Below, piece after piece: positions 50,700-61,073 of a stretch of 64,000 bases of DNA. Source of the stretch: Neobacillus niacini NBRC 15566 (GTDB lineage: Bacteria > Bacillota > Bacilli > Bacillales > Cytobacillaceae); the NCBI RefSeq assembly GCF_001591505.1, contig NZ_BCVA01000011.1, positions 1 through 64,000 of the forward strand. Reading direction: 5' to 3'. The stretch's first letter is position 1; every line of letters starts with the position of its first letter. Made by a program: the position numbers and the translations under genes. Below the pieces are notes generated by a model. That model saw nothing but the letters and a program-made list of their open reading frames with translations, searched no databases and was not told the origin of the DNA.

Positions 50700-51034
50700 A
50701 GACATTTAGTAAACTCTTTAAAAAGCGGTTCGAATAAATGTTGTTTTAAACAAGCATGAACAACTTCCTTCGCATTAAGTTTTTCCGGTAAACAATATAG
50801 AAACTCATTAAAAAGCGGATGAAAGTTAATAAACCCTTCCGCTTTTTGTTCTTCCATTTTTTTGTTCAAATGCTCACATAGCTGGTTAAATGCCTCTACC
50901 TCATGTTCTGATACCCCGTTCTCGATTACCAATCTATAGAATTCAAGATTTGGGGAAGTCAGCAACTTTAAAAGTAATTTTTGATGGTATTCGAGAAGAT
51001 TAACACGAGCTTGCAGTTCAACGTAATTGTCCAT
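50696..51034 (-). CDS. yhaI: YhaI-family protein (DUF1878)
   Basis: A 112-residue helical cytoplasmic protein. [14 protein letters not shown] and the [20 protein letters not shown] stretch match YhaI of B. subtilis, which also neighbours scoC. Function unknown. Tail-to-tail overlap with scoC. Confidence 0.85.
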   Translation of the reverse strand: MDNYVELQARVNLLEYHQKLLLKLLTSPNLEFYRLVIENGVSEHEVEAFNQLCEHLNKKMEEQKAEGFINFHPLFNEFLYCLPEKLNAKEVVHACLKQHLFEPLFKEFTKCL

Positions 51035-51250
51035 TGATTTTCGACCTCCGGGTCATTGCTTTACATTTCTACATTCATTATGTACCTTTATCAGTCCGAG
51101 ATAAACCTTTCTAGAATAGAACGCGAAATAAAATTTTTCATAGTTTTTATTTCAATTTATTTCCTACTTTTCTACCATTCCTTTTAACTATCTTTTTATG
51201 TGAATTTTTGATAATGTATTAACATATCATGAACATCAGGGAGGGAATCG

Positions 51251-51433
51251 ATGATGATCTCCATTTTTATTGTTTTGGCCATTTTCATTTTGTTCTACAT
51301 TAACAAAATGACCAATTCCCTATGTATTCAAAAGGATATTCCGGAAGAACGTCAGCATAAAGTATTTCGCACAATAAATGTACTTGTCACGATATTATTG
51401 ATCACATCCTATGTGGAAATTTTGTATACATAG
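51251..51433 (+). CDS. Small two-helix membrane protein, unknown
   Basis: A 60-residue protein with two membrane helices (ISIFIVLAIFILFYI and INVLVTILLITSYVEIL) joined by a charged loop with one Cys. AGGGAGG lies 7 nt upstream of ATGATG. A terminator follows. No family recognised. Confidence 0.7.
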   Translation: MMISIFIVLAIFILFYINKMTNSLCIQKDIPEERQHKVFRTINVLVTILLITSYVEILYT

Positions 51434-51472
51434 GTTTACTTTATGTAATGTTTAAATGTTAGAGAAAAACAG

Positions 51473-51504
51473 AAGCGATGAGAAAACTTTCTCATCGCTT
51501 TTAC
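51473..51504. terminator. Bidirectional terminator
   Basis: AAGCGATGAGAAA (51473-51485) pairs with 51488-51500, then TTTT. It lies between the small membrane gene and the yjcZ-like gene on the other strand. Confidence 0.85.
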
Positions 51505-51516
51505 ATTTGTTTTTGA

Positions 51517-51609
51517 TTAAAACCAAGAAGCTCCAATAATTATTAATAGGATGAATAGGACCACGACTAACGCAAATCCTCCACCGTAGAAACCAGTTGC
51601 TCCAGACAC
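51517..51609 (-). CDS. YjcZ-family sporulation microprotein (copy 1)
   Basis: A 30-residue peptide: MSGATGFYGGGFALVVVLFI then a hydrophobic end with GASWF. It starts at GTG 51609, with AAAGGGGAG upstream; an ATG three to four bases earlier is in another frame. The Gly-rich head, single helix and SWF end define the YjcZ family of small sporulation proteins in Bacillus. One of a tandem pair. Confidence 0.85.
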   Translation of the reverse strand: MSGATGFYGGGFALVVVLFILLIIIGASWF

Positions 51610-51669
51610 ACATTTCTCCCCTTTCGTAGATGGTAAAGTTGTTGTCTGCCTCAGGCGGTAAGGCTTAAA

Positions 51670-51759
51670 TTAAAACCAAGCCGCTCCAACAATAACCAAT
51701 AGAATGAATAGGACTACAATCAATGCAAATCCTGCTCCGTATCCGTGTCCACCACTCAT
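51670..51759 (-). CDS. YjcZ-family sporulation microprotein (copy 2)
   Basis: A 29-residue peptide: MSGGHGYGAGFALIVVLFIL then VIVGAAWF. AGGAGGT lies before ATG 51759. About two thirds identical to copy 1, 60 nt away, so a local duplication. Membrane-inserted, likely made during sporulation by family. Confidence 0.9.
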   Translation of the reverse strand: MSGGHGYGAGFALIVVLFILLVIVGAAWF

Positions 51760-52005
51760 CGTAATACCTCCTTTATTATTTACTACGATATACTATTCAA
51801 GCTGTATGCTTTTCGACTAGGCGCTTACCTTATTTCTTAGGAAAAAGTCCACCTTTTTCTTACTGGGTTCTTATCCATAGAAATCATGACGTTCAGCCGA
51901 TGAGCTTAAATAGATCTTTTTTGTTACAGGTTATCGTATGTACCAATTTCTAAATTCGCAATGGTTAAATGCCCAAATTTCAGTTCACAAATTCAGGAAA
52001 TATTT
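51760..52005. other. Intergenic region without a recognised gene
   Basis: Between yjcZ copy 2 and the prsA promoter. No frame with a ribosome site and no strong hairpin was seen. It must hold the promoter of the yjcZ pair (minus strand), which I could not place with confidence. Confidence 0.5.
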
Positions 52006-52033
52006 TTGCAGACGTTACCATTTATGATATAGT
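52006..52033 (+). promoter_or_regulatory. Sigma-A-like promoter of prsA
   Basis: TTGCAG (52006-52011), 16-nt spacer, TATAGT (52028-52033). Confidence 0.6.
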
Positions 52034-52086
52034 ATAGTTTGTGGACAAAAACCCACAAGAATTTTACTGTTTAGGAGAGGTTCCTC

Positions 52087-52947
52087 ATGAAAAAATGGAT
52101 GTTAGCCCTTACATTAGCTGGCGGGGTTTTTGCCTTAACTGCGTGTAATCAGAGTGGAGGTTCAACTGTGGCAGAAAGCTCTGCTGGAGATATTACACAG
52201 GATGAACTTTATGAAGCAATGAAGGAAAAGGTGGGTGCACAAGCACTACAACAGCTTGTCTATGAAAAAGTCCTATCTGAGAAATACGAAGTAACGGACA
52301 AAGAATTAGACGCAAAAGTAGATGAATTGAAGGCTCAGCTCGGAGACAACTTTCAAGCGGCGCTGGCACAATACGGATACGCTAATGAAGAAGATTTTAA
52401 AGAGACAATGAAACTTGGTATGATGCAAGAAAAAGCTGCCATGAAGTCTATAAAAGTAACAGATAAAGAAGTAAAGGAATACTACGACAACTACAAGCCT
52501 GAAATCAAGGCTCGTCATATTCTCGTTGCTGATGAAAAAACAGCTTTAGAAGTTAAGCAAAAACTTGACGCTGGCGAAAAATTTGAAGATGTAAGCAATA
52601 AATATTCTACTGATGAAGCTGCAAAGCAAGCTGGCGGTGACTTAGGCTGGTTTGGTCCTGGAGCAATGGATCCGGATTTTGAAGCTGCTGCATATGCCCT
52701 TAAAAAAGATGAAATTAGCGGTCCAGTAAAGAGCTCATTTGGATATCATATCATTCAATTAACAGACAAAAAAGAAAAGAAGTCCTATGAAGAAATGAAA
52801 GACCAAATGGAGAAAGAATTAAAATCTTCAAAATTAACAAATGAGAAGATTAACGAAATTATGCAAAAAGAAATTAAGGATGCAAAAGTAAAAATTAGCG
52901 ATAAAGATTTAAAGGGTGCGTTAGATCCAGCACCTGCGGCTCAGTAA
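52087..52947 (+). CDS. prsA: PrsA, extracytoplasmic parvulin foldase lipoprotein
   Basis: A 286-residue lipoprotein. The lipobox LTAC places the lipidated Cys at residue 20. The parvulin domain (about 138-230) shows IKARHILVADEKTA, FEDVSNKYSTDEAAKQ, GGDLGWFGPGAMDP and SSFGYHIIQLTD. The flanking helical NC domain ends in a Lys-rich tail with PAPAAQ. PrsA folds secreted proteins and penicillin-binding proteins at the outer face of the membrane; it is essential in B. subtilis. AGGAGAGG is the ribosome site. Confidence 0.96.
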   Translation: MKKWMLALTLAGGVFALTACNQSGGSTVAESSAGDITQDELYEAMKEKVGAQALQQLVYEKVLSEKYEVTDKELDAKVDELKAQLGDNFQAALAQYGYANEEDFKETMKLGMMQEKAAMKSIKVTDKEVKEYYDNYKPEIKARHILVADEKTALEVKQKLDAGEKFEDVSNKYSTDEAAKQAGGDLGWFGPGAMDPDFEAAAYALKKDEISGPVKSSFGYHIIQLTDKKEKKSYEEMKDQMEKELKSSKLTNEKINEIMQKEIKDAKVKISDKDLKGALDPAPAAQ

Positions 52948-52957
52948 TTGATGCAAA

Positions 52958-52989
52958 GAAGGAACTCTCATGGAGTCCCTTCTTTTTTT
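52958..52989 (+). terminator. Intrinsic terminator of prsA
   Basis: GAAGGAACTC (52958-52967) pairs with GAGTCCCTTC (52973-52982) with one mismatch, then seven T. Confidence 0.85.
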
Positions 52990-53176
52990 ATTCCCCTGTG
53001 GCTCTTTCTCCTTCACGTCGTTCTTTTTCTTGTTCCAACCGTGTTAAATAAATTTCTCCCTCTTTTTCAATATTTTCCATCTCCAACATACGTTCTTCTC
53101 TACCCGTTTTGATTGCCATCAACGCGCTTATAACGATACCAACCACGACTGCATATACCCAAATAGGAATAGTCAT
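52988..53176 (-). CDS. yhaL: YhaL-family sporulation protein
   Basis: A 62-residue protein: one N-terminal helix (PIWVYAVVVGIVISALMAI) then a charged coiled tail (EEGERMLEMENIEKEGE-like EERMLEMENIEKEGEI). B. subtilis YhaL, also next to prsA and yhaM, is sporulation-related. Its end lies in the terminator of prsA. Confidence 0.8.
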   Translation of the reverse strand: MTIPIWVYAVVVGIVISALMAIKTGREERMLEMENIEKEGEIYLTRLEQEKERREGERATGE

Positions 53177-53258
53177 TTATTATTGCTCCCTTCATTAGTG
53201 GTTGTCCACTTTTTTATACAACATATTCGATTTATTGATAAATATTCATACTGACTAT

Positions 53259-53290
53259 AAAAAAAAATAACCCAGTAGATGGGTTATTTA
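53259..53290 (-). terminator. Intrinsic terminator of yhaONM
   Basis: AATAACCC (53266-53273) pairs with GGGTTATT (53281-53288). An A run at 53259-53267 gives the U tract on the minus strand. Confidence 0.8.
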
Positions 53291-54232
53291 TTTATGAAAT
53301 ATCGGTTTGTAGAATGATCGGTTGTCTAAGGCAAATACACGTTCAGTAAATTCACCAGGTTTAACTCTTTCTAATGCACGATCGAGCATGTTCATTTTTG
53401 CATCGAGATTATCGATATAATGAAGAATTTCTGCTTCTTTAATTAATGGCGGCTTTGGACTTCCCCACTCAGCCTTTCCATGATGACTTAAGACTAAGTG
53501 TTTTAGTATTAACACTTCCTCACCAGTTATCCCGAGTTCTTCAGCTGCTTTGCCGATTTCATTTACCATAATGGTAATATGACCTAGTAAATTACCTTCC
53601 ACTGTATAAACTGTAGATATTGGTCCGGATAATTCAACCACTTTACCCATATCATGTAATATCACTCCAGCATAGAGTAAGTCCTTATCAAGACTAGGAT
53701 AAAGTGCAGAAATTGATTTTGCTAGGTCGAGCATACTAACAACATGATAGACAAGTCCTGATACAAACTCATGATGATTCTTCGTTGCTGCCGGATATTC
53801 TAAAAAAGCCTTTTGATGTTTTTTCAATAAGTGGCGGGTAATTCTTTGGATATTTGGATTTTTCATATCAAAGATATATTGTGTCAGTTTACTCATCATC
53901 TCTTCTTGGCTTAATGGTGCGGTCTCTAAAAAATCCTCCAGCTTTACTGAGTCACTTGGGCCTGTTCTTCGAATCTGCCGAATTTTCAGCTGGCTTTTTC
54001 CACGATAATTATGAATATCCCCAATAATCTTAACTATTTTTTGCGCGGTATAATTCTTTTCATCCTCTTCATTAGAGTCCCATAGTTTTGCTTCTATTTC
54101 ACCACTTTGGTCTTGAAGGATAAGTGTTAAAAACGGCTTACCATTACTTGCAATCCCTTTTGTGGCGCTTTTAATAAGTAAATACAGATCAACCTGTACT
54201 CCGAAATCATAATCAAGTATTCCTTTAGTCAT
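53288..54232 (-). CDS. yhaM: YhaM, 3'-5' exoribonuclease
   Basis: A 314-residue nuclease, the same length as B. subtilis YhaM. An OB fold (about 15-90: [18 protein letters not shown]) precedes an HD domain with [24 protein letters not shown] and [14 protein letters not shown]. It trims 3' ends of RNA, and can act on single-stranded DNA. ATG 54232 follows GGGGAGGAG; an in-frame ATG at 54256 overlaps it. Last gene of yhaO-yhaN-yhaM. Confidence 0.94.
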   Translation of the reverse strand: MTKGILDYDFGVQVDLYLLIKSATKGIASNGKPFLTLILQDQSGEIEAKLWDSNEEDEKNYTAQKIVKIIGDIHNYRGKSQLKIRQIRRTGPSDSVKLEDFLETAPLSQEEMMSKLTQYIFDMKNPNIQRITRHLLKKHQKAFLEYPAATKNHHEFVSGLVYHVVSMLDLAKSISALYPSLDKDLLYAGVILHDMGKVVELSGPISTVYTVEGNLLGHITIMVNEIGKAAEELGITGEEVLILKHLVLSHHGKAEWGSPKPPLIKEAEILHYIDNLDAKMNMLDRALERVKPGEFTERVFALDNRSFYKPIFHK

Positions 54233-54270
54233 CTGTCTCTCTCCTCCCCATAGCACTAGTATAACATTCT

Positions 54271-57200
54271 CTATGAAATTACTTCGACATTACCTTTATG
54301 AAGATAATAAACATTTTCTGGGTGAAAATATTGAAGCAAATGTGTGTGACAAGTAAAAAATAAAATTTGATTATATTTAAGATTGGTTAAAAGCTCCATT
54401 ACCTTTTTGGTACGATTAGCGTCAAAATTCACGAAACTATCATCAATGATAATGGGAAAGCGATACTTTTCGTAGAGGGTGGCGGCAAGCGCCAATCTTA
54501 TAGAAACGTACACTTGCTCGGTAGTAGCTTGACTTAACTCATTTGCCTCAAATAGAGTATAATCACTTCTTTCTATTAAAAAACCAGTTCCTGACTGTTG
54601 CAGATGTATACGCTGATATTGTTTTTCTGTCAGGAAGTATAGGTACTCCTCTGCTTTCTCCAGTATTCTCGGCAAATGAACGTTTTTGTACTTTTCAACT
54701 GTTTGGGTTAGTATGTTTTGTGCTAAACAAAAAACTGACCATTCTTTTGCTGCTTCTTCAAACTCAAACTTTTGCTGTTTATAGTGGTGGAGTAACTCAG
54801 AATATGATCCTCCTTCTTCAAGAATTTGAATCTGGTAATTTACAGCCGCTTGCTTTTCCTGCAGTTCCATTAGTCTTGACGATAACCTTTCGATCTCATC
54901 ATGATAAGAAATTAATTGTTCTTCTACATTATGAATTTGTAAGAATCTTTCTATATCGTCTGCCTTTAGAAAAGAGTATTGGACCTGCTTACTAATATCC
55001 TCCAGCCTCTCGATGAGCTTTAACTTTGTTTCAAATTTTTTCCCAAGCTCATAAAATGCCCCTTCTTCCTCCACATTCGCTTCTTCCAGAAGTTTTTTCT
55101 TTTCCGAAATGAGATGTGCTTGTTCCTGTTTCATTTGGTGCAGGTCTGCCTCAAGATCATCTAGCTTTTCCTGCTTTTCTTGGACTTTTATTAACTTTCC
55201 ATGTTCTTCCTTTAATTTAGTCCGCAATAAGTACCCCATCTTCGATAAGTCACTACCAAGGTCTGCTAAATATTGTTTTGCGTAAGAGAAGAGCCTTTCG
55301 GAAATGTCAGTCTGTGCGAGGTGAATCTGTTTCAACCTTGCATGCAAATTCTTTTTTTCTCTGCTAATTAGTTTATATTGTTCAATTAACTCAAAGGCTT
55401 CAAGAAAAAAAGCATCGGCGATATACTCTGGTATATGAAGTTCACTACTCAGTTTCAGTAACATTTCCCTATTTTCAGCTGCTTCAATCTCCCACTCTTC
55501 AAATTTCATGATGACTTTTTCATATTGTGTTTGCTGCTGTTCGAGCTTTATTTTGTATAGCTGCTGCTGTTCTTTCCAATAATTATCCTGCTTCAATTTT
55601 TCTTGGAGAGCTGGAATGTTACTATTTTTATATCTCTCGAGTATTTGAATGCACCTTTTTTCATCGTCTAACAACCGACTTAGAGCCACATTGATTTTTG
55701 CATCATTTTTACGACTATTGTTATTACCTAGAAAAAAAACGATTAGTAAGGTTCCTAATACCCCCATCACTACCAGTATCCATTGCTTGGAATACAAACC
55801 ATATAGTGATAGAACCAGCAATAATACTCCAATGGTTAAAAATTGAATTTGTTTTTGCTTTTTTATTGCAGCAAATGTTTTCTTATCCTGTTCCTGAGTA
55901 TGCTGATAATACTCTATTTTGTCTTGTACAGCTTTTAATTCGTATTCAACTTTTCTTTTTTCACTTTCATCATTGACTAATTTTTCAAGGCGCGATCTAT
56001 CATCAGCTGGAATCATCTGAGTTTCTGCAAAGCTAACTTTCTTTTCCAGCTCCTCAAGAGAGTTTTTTTCTTCTCGAAACTTCTCCTCAAGTTCCTGTTT
56101 TACCTCTAAGAGCTTTTGCTTTTTCCTTGCTGCCTGCTCCACCTGATTTTTCATATAGATATTGGTGTTAATCGTATGAACGTCTTCTTCTCTTAAAGGT
56201 AAGTGAAGTTTCTCATTTATGATGATGATTTTATCTTCTAAATCTACTAATTTTAATTCACACTGTTGTTTTTCTAGGACCAACTGTTCATAGATGGGAA
56301 TTTGGTCTAATGCACCTAGGAGCTGGGATTCATCCGCAAGCATTTGCTTATTTGGCTGTTTTGAGGAAACTTCACTTTTAATTTGAGTGATTCTTTCCAG
56401 TAAACTTGAAATCTGAGCATTGTACGGATAAATGAGCTGATTTAATTTTTCTATTCGTTCAATACCTCTGGCAGGGAATGGGTCTTCCCCAAGTAATTTG
56501 ATTTCTGTATTTATCCATCTTTCTTCTTTGACGAGGGAATGGATTCTTTGCCATTCACTTAGCCTCTCTACCTCGCTTTTTACATTCTTAAGTGCCTGGC
56601 TTACCTCTTCCATTTCCTTAGTGATTTTTTCTTTATCAGAAACTATTACTTCATATTCAAGATTTTTGGCGGCTGCTTTTTTTAGCTCACCGCTAAGTTC
56701 ATGAAGTGCTTTAAGTTTTTCATTTATCAACGGCTTCTTTCCGCTTGGTTTAAAACGAGCTTCTAACTCCTTCTGAAGTTCTGCTTCTGTTTTCGCTAGG
56801 CGCTCTGTTCCAAGTGTACCAGTAGAAAATAAAAACTTACCCAATTCCTCCCCTTTCATTTGATGGATATTTTGCAGCCCATGTAAATTAAAAGAAAATA
56901 TAGCTTGAAAAAGTCCTTTATCAATATTCCCAAGCAGTTGTTTAAGCAGTTCTTCTTCACCTTGGGTACCATCCTCCAGTGTGACTGTAACGTCCCCAGA
57001 AGCCTTGCCTCTAATCCTTTCTATCGTGGCAACACCAAACTCATCAAACAATATTCTAAGCTTACCGCCATAGTTTGAGCCGTTTTTCGGTACATAGCGA
57101 TGTTCTGATGATTGCTTCGTTGGGAACCCAAACAGGATTCCATGAATAAATGCCATGATCGTTGATTTTCCTGCCTCATTTTCACCATAAAACACGTGAA

Positions 57201-57273
57201 AATCAGATAGGTCCTTAATAACGGTATTCGTTAATTGACCAAAGCCATATATATGTATCTCCTGGATTTTCAA
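54271..57273 (-). CDS. yhaN: YhaN, SbcC/Rad50-like ATPase
   Basis: A 1000-residue SMC-like protein. Walker [12 protein letters not shown] is near residues 34-44. Long coiled coils fill about 180-430 and 560-800. Unusually, two adjacent hydrophobic segments ([17 protein letters not shown] and [19 protein letters not shown], about 470-515) sit mid-coil, predicting a membrane hairpin. The C-terminal Walker B is [11 protein letters not shown]. It pairs with YhaO as SbcC does with SbcD, suggesting a DNA-end processing complex held at the membrane. 16 nt after yhaO. Confidence 0.9.
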   Translation of the reverse strand: MKIQEIHIYGFGQLTNTVIKDLSDFHVFYGENEAGKSTIMAFIHGILFGFPTKQSSEHRYVPKNGSNYGGKLRILFDEFGVATIERIRGKASGDVTVTLEDGTQGEEELLKQLLGNIDKGLFQAIFSFNLHGLQNIHQMKGEELGKFLFSTGTLGTERLAKTEAELQKELEARFKPSGKKPLINEKLKALHELSGELKKAAAKNLEYEVIVSDKEKITKEMEEVSQALKNVKSEVERLSEWQRIHSLVKEERWINTEIKLLGEDPFPARGIERIEKLNQLIYPYNAQISSLLERITQIKSEVSSKQPNKQMLADESQLLGALDQIPIYEQLVLEKQQCELKLVDLEDKIIIINEKLHLPLREEDVHTINTNIYMKNQVEQAARKKQKLLEVKQELEEKFREEKNSLEELEKKVSFAETQMIPADDRSRLEKLVNDESEKRKVEYELKAVQDKIEYYQHTQEQDKKTFAAIKKQKQIQFLTIGVLLLVLSLYGLYSKQWILVVMGVLGTLLIVFFLGNNNSRKNDAKINVALSRLLDDEKRCIQILERYKNSNIPALQEKLKQDNYWKEQQQLYKIKLEQQQTQYEKVIMKFEEWEIEAAENREMLLKLSSELHIPEYIADAFFLEAFELIEQYKLISREKKNLHARLKQIHLAQTDISERLFSYAKQYLADLGSDLSKMGYLLRTKLKEEHGKLIKVQEKQEKLDDLEADLHQMKQEQAHLISEKKKLLEEANVEEEGAFYELGKKFETKLKLIERLEDISKQVQYSFLKADDIERFLQIHNVEEQLISYHDEIERLSSRLMELQEKQAAVNYQIQILEEGGSYSELLHHYKQQKFEFEEAAKEWSVFCLAQNILTQTVEKYKNVHLPRILEKAEEYLYFLTEKQYQRIHLQQSGTGFLIERSDYTLFEANELSQATTEQVYVSIRLALAATLYEKYRFPIIIDDSFVNFDANRTKKVMELLTNLKYNQILFFTCHTHLLQYFHPENVYYLHKGNVEVIS

Positions 57274-57289
57274 TCAATCATCTCCTTCA

Positions 57290-58507
57290 CTATTGATATA
57301 ATAAGCCAATTAATAGTTTCTCAGCTTTATCCATTACTTCTTTCTGTTCACTTTCTGTTAGACTTATTAAATATTTCCTACCCAATTGGTGCTGATATAA
57401 AGGTGCAATTGCCTCCTCAGTAGTTTGGTAGTCATCGATGGTGGCAAACAGCTCTGTATAAAAATCTGCTTCATTCATTAATTTTTTTCTATCAAGCTGC
57501 TGGTTCTCTTCCAGGTTTAATTTAACGGTCCAAACAAATGATTCTTCATCATTTTCATAGTCTAACAGTACCTCTAGAAGTTCAGTATCTAGAATTCTTT
57601 TCTCTTGAGTATTATCTAATTGAACATTTTTTAGGTTTAAGGTAACAAGCGTACCTTTACCAGCTTTACGCAACCGTTCAATGGTTAGCTGACATAATTG
57701 CAGTATTTCTTGGAAATTGTTTGCCCCTGCAGCGTCAATCGTAACTTCCTCCCAAAGAATATCCGAAGTTTCGATAAATTCCTTTTTAACTTCGAAATCA
57801 TTTAATGTAATGTGATAACATCCTTTTACGCCTACTTCTTTCTTATTACGCCCTTGAAGGTTTCCTGGGTAAATGATGGGCGGCGATTCTGATAATATCG
57901 TCCGTTTATGAATATGACCTAAAGCCCAATAATCAAATCCTTTCTCATAGAGATCTTTAATAGAAAAAGGAGCGTAATTATCATGGTCTGTTCCTCCACC
58001 TTCATTCCCGTGGAGAATGCCGATATGAAAATCCGCAGGATCATGTTTTTGATAGTCATCTATTCTTTTATCAAAAATATGTCTTTGTAAATAACTAAAA
58101 CCATAGAGATGGACGGTATCCCCACGTTTCGTATGAAATACCTTGATTTCGACATCACTGCCAAAAAAATGAACGTTTGAAGGCATATCAAGGTTTACCC
58201 ATGAGCCACTTAAATGATCATGGTTTCCATGGATAACATAAACAGGAATATCCTTTTTTGAAAGCTTTTGCATTTCATTACGAAAGCGAGATTGTGCACG
58301 TAAACTTCTATCCTCACCATCATATAAATCCCCGGCTAAAATGACAAAATCAACGTTGTTGTCAATAGCGGCTGCTGTAAGCTTTCCTAACGCAGTGAAC
58401 GTACTCTCTCTCACTCTTGAAAGGATATTCGCAGGTAAATGCTTTAAACCAACCATAGGACTGTCCAAATGCAGGTCAGCAGCGTGTATAAATGATATCT
58501 GTTTCAT
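57290..58507 (-). CDS. yhaO: YhaO, Mre11/SbcD-like metallophosphoesterase
   Basis: A 405-residue nuclease. Metal-binding motifs are HAADLHLDSP, LAGDLYDGEDRS, IHGNHDHLSG, LHGNEGG and ALGHIHKRT, all present. It is the likely nuclease partner of YhaN. ATG 58507 has AAAGGAG upstream; the frame opens to 58537 without a ribosome site. First gene of the yhaONM unit. Confidence 0.93.
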   Translation of the reverse strand: MKQISFIHAADLHLDSPMVGLKHLPANILSRVRESTFTALGKLTAAAIDNNVDFVILAGDLYDGEDRSLRAQSRFRNEMQKLSKKDIPVYVIHGNHDHLSGSWVNLDMPSNVHFFGSDVEIKVFHTKRGDTVHLYGFSYLQRHIFDKRIDDYQKHDPADFHIGILHGNEGGGTDHDNYAPFSIKDLYEKGFDYWALGHIHKRTILSESPPIIYPGNLQGRNKKEVGVKGCYHITLNDFEVKKEFIETSDILWEEVTIDAAGANNFQEILQLCQLTIERLRKAGKGTLVTLNLKNVQLDNTQEKRILDTELLEVLLDYENDEESFVWTVKLNLEENQQLDRKKLMNEADFYTELFATIDDYQTTEEAIAPLYQHQLGRKYLISLTESEQKEVMDKAEKLLIGLLYQ

Positions 58508-58584
58508 TAGAAAGCTCCTTTCAGAGTTTTCTTTCATTGTAACATCTCAAAAAAGCGAATGCACGTTCTTAAATAAAATATTAA

Positions 58585-58614
58585 AAGGGCTTTGTCCGTT
58601 TTGACAAAGCCCTT
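58585..58614 (-). terminator. Intrinsic terminator of yhaQP
   Basis: AAGGGCTTTGTC (58585-58596) pairs with GACAAAGCCCTT (58603-58614); the minus strand continues TTAATATTTTATTT. Confidence 0.8.
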
Positions 58615-58620
58615 CACATT

Positions 58621-59874
58621 TTATTCTTTTTTGGTTAGTTGCAAGGCCTTTTTTATATCTTTAAAGGAATTCGATTTTCCATACATTAGTACTCCTCCGC
58701 GGTAAACACGTGCACCAAATACCGCTAAGATGGCGATCGTAGCCATCAGGATGGAAATTCCTAAGACTGCTTCCCAAACCGGAATATTCAGCATACCTAC
58801 TCGTAAAAACATAATCATTGGGGTGAAGAATGGGATATACGATGTTATAACAATAAACGGTGAATCTGGCTTTCCAAGACCAAACATCGCAATCATAAAT
58901 CCTGCTACAACGAGTAACGTCATTGGTGTAATCATTTGTTGAACATCCTCAATCCTGCTGACCAATGAACCTAAAAATGCCGCAAGAGTAGCATAGAGAA
59001 AATAACCTAAGATGAAGAAAATAACCGCATAGGCAATGGTTGATAAAGAAATATTCCCAAATCCAAATGCGTCAAAAAAGCCGCCTTCAAGAGAGGACAT
59101 ATTCCGTTTTATAGAAAAATAACCTACAGAAAGAAGTACCGCAAGCTGAGTTAAGCTTAATAAACCAATACCAAGTATCTTACCAAACATTTGCTTTATG
59201 GGAGACACACTTGAGATCAGTATTTCCATCACCCTTGAAGACTTTTCCGTAGCCACTTCCATTGCAATCATACTGGCATACATGATGACAGCAAAATAGA
59301 TGATAAAAAGCAGGACATAGACGAGTCCCCGGGCCTGATTTAGTTCTTCTTCGGTTTTCGCATTTTCTTCAAGAGCAATTTTCTCGAAAGAAACTGGTTC
59401 GTATAGCTGCTGAAGCTGTGCTGGTGTTAGATTAATTTTTGAAGCCGCAAGCATCGTCTTGATTTGTTGGAGCCCCGTCTGAAGATCAGAAAATAATGAT
59501 GAATCTGCAACAGTCAATGCTTTATATGTAGCTTTAGGCAATTGTTCCTCATCAAATTGGAGCTGAACAAACGCAACAAAATTCCCCTCTTCCACTTCCT
59601 TTTCTGCCTCTTCTTCTGTACCATCAAACTCTGTTAGCTGCAGGTTTTTATTTAATGCACTCATTTGTTCTTTAAGCGGTGAATACAACTGACCTGTTTC
59701 ATCTAAAACAGCTACCTTTTCTTTACCTCCGCCTTTATCGAAAGCTTCAATAATATTATTCATATTGGTTAATGCTAGCGTGATAACTACCGTCATTAAG
59801 GTTGTGATCAAAAATGACTTTGTTTTCAATTTGTTTACATACGTATGGGATAAAATAATCCAAAATTTATTCAT
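58621..59874 (-). CDS. yhaP: YhaP, NatB-type ABC transporter permease
   Basis: A 417-residue permease of the ABC-2/NatB type: one N-terminal helix, an extracellular domain of about 150 residues (VLDETGQLYSPLKE, EEGNFVAFVQ), and five or six C-terminal helices. EKSSRVMEILISSVSPIKQMFGKILG is the conserved cytoplasmic coupling helix; its core reads SRVMEILISSVSP. Exports an unknown substrate; Na+ or antimicrobial compounds by analogy. ATG 59874 lies inside the end of yhaQ (8-nt overlap). Confidence 0.9.
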   Translation of the reverse strand: MNKFWIILSHTYVNKLKTKSFLITTLMTVVITLALTNMNNIIEAFDKGGGKEKVAVLDETGQLYSPLKEQMSALNKNLQLTEFDGTEEEAEKEVEEGNFVAFVQLQFDEEQLPKATYKALTVADSSLFSDLQTGLQQIKTMLAASKINLTPAQLQQLYEPVSFEKIALEENAKTEEELNQARGLVYVLLFIIYFAVIMYASMIAMEVATEKSSRVMEILISSVSPIKQMFGKILGIGLLSLTQLAVLLSVGYFSIKRNMSSLEGGFFDAFGFGNISLSTIAYAVIFFILGYFLYATLAAFLGSLVSRIEDVQQMITPMTLLVVAGFMIAMFGLGKPDSPFIVITSYIPFFTPMIMFLRVGMLNIPVWEAVLGISILMATIAILAVFGARVYRGGVLMYGKSNSFKDIKKALQLTKKE

Positions 59875-60766
59875 AGGAATCACCCACTTTCTCGATAAAA
59901 ATATCATTTAAAGAAGGCTCTTCAAGGTCAAATTTTCTGATAAATCCTTGGTTGACGATCTCTTTAAGGATTTTTTCTGCAACAGATTCGCCATTGATTT
60001 GCAGATGAATCCCCTCGGTTGTCGATTTAGCTTTCACTACCCCTGGATATTTTTTTAGAAAATCCAATGGAAAATCAGAATGAATAACAAGGTTTTTTTT
60101 ACCAAACGCACGTTTAATTTCTTTTAAAGAACCATGAACAATGGGGGCCCCTTTATGCATAATACAAAGATGCTCACACATCTCTTCAACATGATGCATT
60201 TGATGGCTTGAAAATACAATTGTAGTTCCCTTTAGCTTTAATGAGAGAACGGCCTCTTTAAGCATTTCAACGTTTACAGGATCCAAACCGCTGAATGGCT
60301 CATCAAGAATTAATAATTTGGGTTTATGTATGACCGCTGCAATGAATTGGATTTTTTGTTGGTTTCCTTTTGAAAGCTCTTCTACTTTTTTATTTTCATA
60401 TTCTGGGACTTTAAATTTCTCAAGCCAATATTTTAATTCAGAAACAGCCTCACTTTTCGAAACACCTCTTAATCTTGCAAGGTAGACAATCTGATCACTA
60501 ACCTTTAATTTTGGGTATAGCCCTCTTTCTTCAGGAAGATAACCTACTAAATGACTTGTAGAATAATTTATGGGCTTTCCATCCCAAGTAATCTTTCCCT
60601 CACTAGAATCTAGCAGCCCTAAAATCATCCGAAAGGTTGTCGTCTTTCCTGCACCATTTGCTCCTAAAAAGCCAAACATTTCATTTTCAGGTATCGTGAT
60701 GGAAAGGTCATTAACAGCTGTGAAATCCCCAAATCGTTTTGTTACATGTTCAAGTTTTAAAACCAT
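59867..60766 (-). CDS. yhaQ: YhaQ, NatA-type ABC transporter ATPase
   Basis: A 299-residue ATPase. Walker A GANGAGKTT, signature LSKGNQQKIQF, Walker B LLILDEPFSGLDP, and His switch SSHQMHHVEEMC. A C-terminal domain of about 80 residues is characteristic of this branch. ATG 60766 is preceded by AGAGGGGG; TTG 60784 lies upstream. Co-translated with yhaP. Confidence 0.94.
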   Translation of the reverse strand: MVLKLEHVTKRFGDFTAVNDLSITIPENEMFGFLGANGAGKTTTFRMILGLLDSSEGKITWDGKPINYSTSHLVGYLPEERGLYPKLKVSDQIVYLARLRGVSKSEAVSELKYWLEKFKVPEYENKKVEELSKGNQQKIQFIAAVIHKPKLLILDEPFSGLDPVNVEMLKEAVLSLKLKGTTIVFSSHQMHHVEEMCEHLCIMHKGAPIVHGSLKEIKRAFGKKNLVIHSDFPLDFLKKYPGVVKAKSTTEGIHLQINGESVAEKILKEIVNQGFIRKFDLEEPSLNDIFIEKVGDSYE

Positions 60767-60882
60767 ACAAATTCCCCCTCTCAAAGATTACAATACGAAA
60801 GTCCTATGGAAAAGTTTCACTTTTGCAAAATATCAAGAATTGTGCAAATATTATAATATCAATATTTTAGGGGGAGAACTAA

Positions 60883-61068
60883 ATGAATACTTACAAATTA
60901 ACAGCCTTTGAGGCAAATGGGGAAAAAATAATAGATGAGGCTATTCAAGCTGAACATGATGAGGCAGCAAAAGAATTAGCTGAGAAATTATTAGCAGAAA
61001 AGAATTTACTAGATAAAACACATCGTTTTACATCACCTAGCGGGAAGCTTTTATTGTTCCATTCTTAG
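60883..61068 (+). CDS. yhzD: YhzD-like small protein
   Basis: A 61-residue soluble protein (MNTYKLTAFEANGEKIIDEA, then a helix EAAKELAEKLLAEKN and a short RFTSPSGKLLLF strand). Resembles B. subtilis YhzD in size and place. Function unknown. TAGGGGGAG gives the ribosome site. Confidence 0.8.
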   Translation: MNTYKLTAFEANGEKIIDEAIQAEHDEAAKELAEKLLAEKNLLDKTHRFTSPSGKLLLFHS

Positions 61069-61073
61069 TCTTC

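Noticed and set aside
54543-54995. 150-residue frame on the + strand inside yhaN
   Set aside because: Antisense shadow of a conserved coding region; no ribosome site or family likeness.
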